Source: Anaerolineales bacterium
GTDB lineage: Bacteria; Chloroflexota; Anaerolineae; Anaerolineales; DRMV01
Assembly (NCBI GenBank): GCA_027044735.1
Contig: JALUBW010000211.1
Coordinates: 1-6,240 of the forward strand
Length of the DNA stretch: 6,240 nt
Direction of reading: 5' to 3'
Part shown: positions 5,077 through 6,240 of the stretch, in pieces
Layout: the number at the start of each line of letters is the position of its first letter
Position numbering within the stretch: the stretch's first letter is position 1
Position numbers and translations under genes: made by a program
The notes under the pieces: model-generated
What the model was told of the DNA's origin: nothing
Databases searched by the model: none
Seen by the model: the letters and a program-made list of their open reading frames with translations, nothing else

Positions 5077-6084
5077 TTAGCCCTCCTCGCTGGCTTCTTC
5101 ATCTGCCGGAGTGTTGGATTGTGCTTCGCCCTCGGCAGGTGGTTTTCCTTGCTCTTGCCCGGCTTCGCTTTCTTCGCCGACCAGTTGCAAGAAGATATCT
5201 TCAAGGCTCATTTCGGCCAGCCTCATTTCAAGCAGGTCGTAGCCGTTTTCCAGCACGGTGCGGGCAATGAGCGGGCGCAGTTCTTCGTTTTCTTCTACGA
5301 GGATCTCCAAGCGCCCTTGCGATAGCGCGCCGACGCCGCGCACGCCCGGAAGCCCGCTCAGCCGTTTTTCAAGGGCGTCAATTTTGTCGCCGCGCACTTC
5401 CACAATGATGCGCCTGCCACCTTGCAGCCGCAATTGCAGCGCTTGCGGCGTATCTTCGGCCACAATTTTTCCTTGATTGATGATGAGCACGCGGTCGCAC
5501 AACTGTTGTGCTTCAGCAAGTATGTGGGTAGAAAGGATTACGGTGTGCTCTTTGCCGATTTCCTTGACCAGTTCGCGCACTTCCACCACTTGGGTTGGGT
5601 CAAGGCCGATTGTTGGCTCGTCCAAAATCAGGACTTCAGGTTTGTGGATGATCGCCTGTGCCAAGCCGACGCGCTGGCGCATACCTTTGGAAAGCGAGCC
5701 GATGAAACTGCCGGCGCGCTCCGCCATTCCTACGCGCTCAAGCACTTCCCATGCCCGGTCTACCACGTTTGGGGTACGCCGCAATTTGCCCATGAAAATT
5801 AGGTAATCTAACACTGTCATATCGGGGTAAAGCGGCACGGTTTCGGGCAGGTAGCCAACGCGTTTGCGCACTTCCAGCGAATCGTCCACCACATCATAAC
5901 CGGCAATGCGCGCCGTCCCCGAGGTGGGCGGCATGTAGCCCGTGAGGATGCGCATTGTGGTGGTCTTCCCCGCTCCGTTTGGACCGAGGAAGCCGAGGAT
6001 TTCGCCCTTATTGGCGTGGAATGTAAGGTTGTCTATCGCCAAACGGGGGCCATAAGTTTTGGTGAGGTTTTGGACATCTATCAT
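5077..6084 (-). CDS. gldA: ABC transporter ATP-binding protein, GldA-like, with an acidic C-terminal tail
   Basis: The product is 335 aa. The nucleotide-binding domain (1-~230) is complete: Walker A GPNGAGKTT (34-42), YLPE with Glu81 at the Q-loop position as is common in this subfamily, signature LSKGM (131-135), Walker B VLILDE (151-156), D-loop GLDP (160-163) and His187 in STH. It hydrolyses ATP on the cytoplasmic face to drive the permease encoded downstream. Residues ~230-303 form a DUF4162-like C-terminal domain ending in EMSLEDIFLQLV. Residues 304-335 are an added hydrophilic tail with eleven acidic residues and one Lys. ATG 6084 is preceded by AGGGGAG (6099-6093) with an eight-base gap. 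It is the first gene of the operon, read from the promoter at 6176-6204. Confidence 0.93.
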   Translation of the reverse strand: MIDVQNLTKTYGPRLAIDNLTFHANKGEILGFLGPNGAGKTTTMRILTGYMPPTSGTARIAGYDVVDDSLEVRKRVGYLPETVPLYPDMTVLDYLIFMGKLRRTPNVVDRAWEVLERVGMAERAGSFIGSLSKGMRQRVGLAQAIIHKPEVLILDEPTIGLDPTQVVEVRELVKEIGKEHTVILSTHILAEAQQLCDRVLIINQGKIVAEDTPQALQLRLQGGRRIIVEVRGDKIDALEKRLSGLPGVRGVGALSQGRLEILVEENEELRPLIARTVLENGYDLLEMRLAEMSLEDIFLQLVGEESEAGQEQGKPPAEGEAQSNTPADEEASEEG

Positions 6085-6092
6085 GGTGACAA

Positions 6093-6099
6093 CTCCCCT
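6093..6099 (-). promoter_or_regulatory. Ribosome binding site of the first operon gene
   Basis: AGGGGAG reads on the - strand eight bases before the ATG at 6084. It is an imperfect Shine-Dalgarno, weaker than the AGGAGG and GGAGG sites of the three following genes. Confidence 0.6.
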
Positions 6100-6120
6100 G
6101 AGTGGGCTTTAACGGCAAGA

Positions 6121-6164
6121 GCGCGTTGTCGCTTTGCGGCAACAGCAAAGGTAAAACAACGCGC
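6121..6164 (-). promoter_or_regulatory. Two-tier stem-loop in the 5' leader of the ABC operon
   Basis: GCGCGTTGT (6121-6129) is the exact reverse complement of ACAACGCGC (6156-6164). Inside it, CTTTGC (6132-6137) pairs with GCAAAG (6145-6150) around a seven-base loop, with an asymmetric internal loop (2 and 5 bases) between the two stems. In the transcript the structure begins about five bases after the predicted start and ends about 22 bases before the SD. No T-run follows in the operon direction, so it is not an attenuator as it stands. It may protect the 5' end or bind a regulator. Confidence 0.6.
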
Positions 6165-6175
6165 CTACTTTTATC

Positions 6176-6204
6176 ACTATAGGAGCGCCCCTTTGATGTG
6201 TCAA
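6176..6204 (-). promoter_or_regulatory. Sigma70-type promoter of the gldA-gldF-gldG-DUF4340 operon
   Basis: On the - strand TTGACA (6204-6199) is a perfect -35 box. A 17-base spacer leads to TATAGT (6181-6176), one base away from the TATAAT consensus. Transcription should start near 6169, giving a leader of about 85 bases. The sequence upstream of the -35 (6205-6240) includes an AT-rich patch (6217-6230) that could act as an UP element. I see no other promoter within the operon, whose genes have no gaps for one, so all four genes are probably on this transcript. Confidence 0.75.
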
Positions 6205-6240
6205 GAGGGATGGTGGATTTTCTAATAGAACGCTAATCTG

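Noticed and set aside
5422..5802. A 126-codon + strand frame inside the ATPase gene
   Set aside because: It is antisense to the Walker B/signature region, and its residues simply mirror that conserved sequence.

Overview
The window looks like a piece of a Chloroflexota chromosome, probably Anaerolineae-like. The main evidence is the Thr/Pro-rich (TPTPT) extracytoplasmic linkers in two proteins, with a shorter one in a third, and a C-terminal bacterial SH3 domain of the kind often seen in that phylum. A four-gene operon for a Gld-type ABC system with a DUF4340 protein fits too. This assignment rests on recalled family patterns, not on a marker gene. Nothing in the window indicates a phage, plasmid or transposase.

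Left part, + strand: bases 2-724 are the 3' end of a secreted or surface protein whose start lies outside the window. It has two successive beta-rich, PPC-like segments. A hairpin followed by T-rich sequence (778-813) probably terminates its transcript. An AT-rich leader with three 11-base tandem units, two carrying Shine-Dalgarno cores, precedes a GTG-started gene (925-1815). That gene encodes a membrane-anchored protein with an unnamed domain, a Thr/Pro linker and an SH3 domain.

Middle, 1816-2179: this is a convergent intergenic region with no credible gene. It holds a cluster of small hairpins (1882-1992), three tandem 9-base units directly abutting it (1993-2019), and a long-armed hairpin (2108-2156) at the meeting point of the two transcription directions.

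Right part, - strand, reading 6204 to 2180: a consensus-like sigma70 promoter, a 5'-leader stem-loop, then four tightly packed genes. They encode a GldA-like ABC ATPase, a GldF-like ABC-2 permease, a GldG-like auxiliary membrane protein and a short DUF4340 protein. Junctions are +3 bases, a 1-base TAATG overlap and +9 bases, each with a Shine-Dalgarno inside or touching the end of the upstream gene. The four products most likely form one inner-membrane machine: ATPase on the cytoplasmic face, six-helix permease, and two anchored proteins projecting outward. In Bacteroidota GldAFG is needed for gliding, but relatives occur in many non-gliders, so the substrate here is unknown.

The best candidates for new biology are the DUF4340 protein with Thr/Pro tracts on both sides of its domain and its link to the Gld-type transporter, the unnamed domain of the 925-1815 protein, and the structured repeat cluster.
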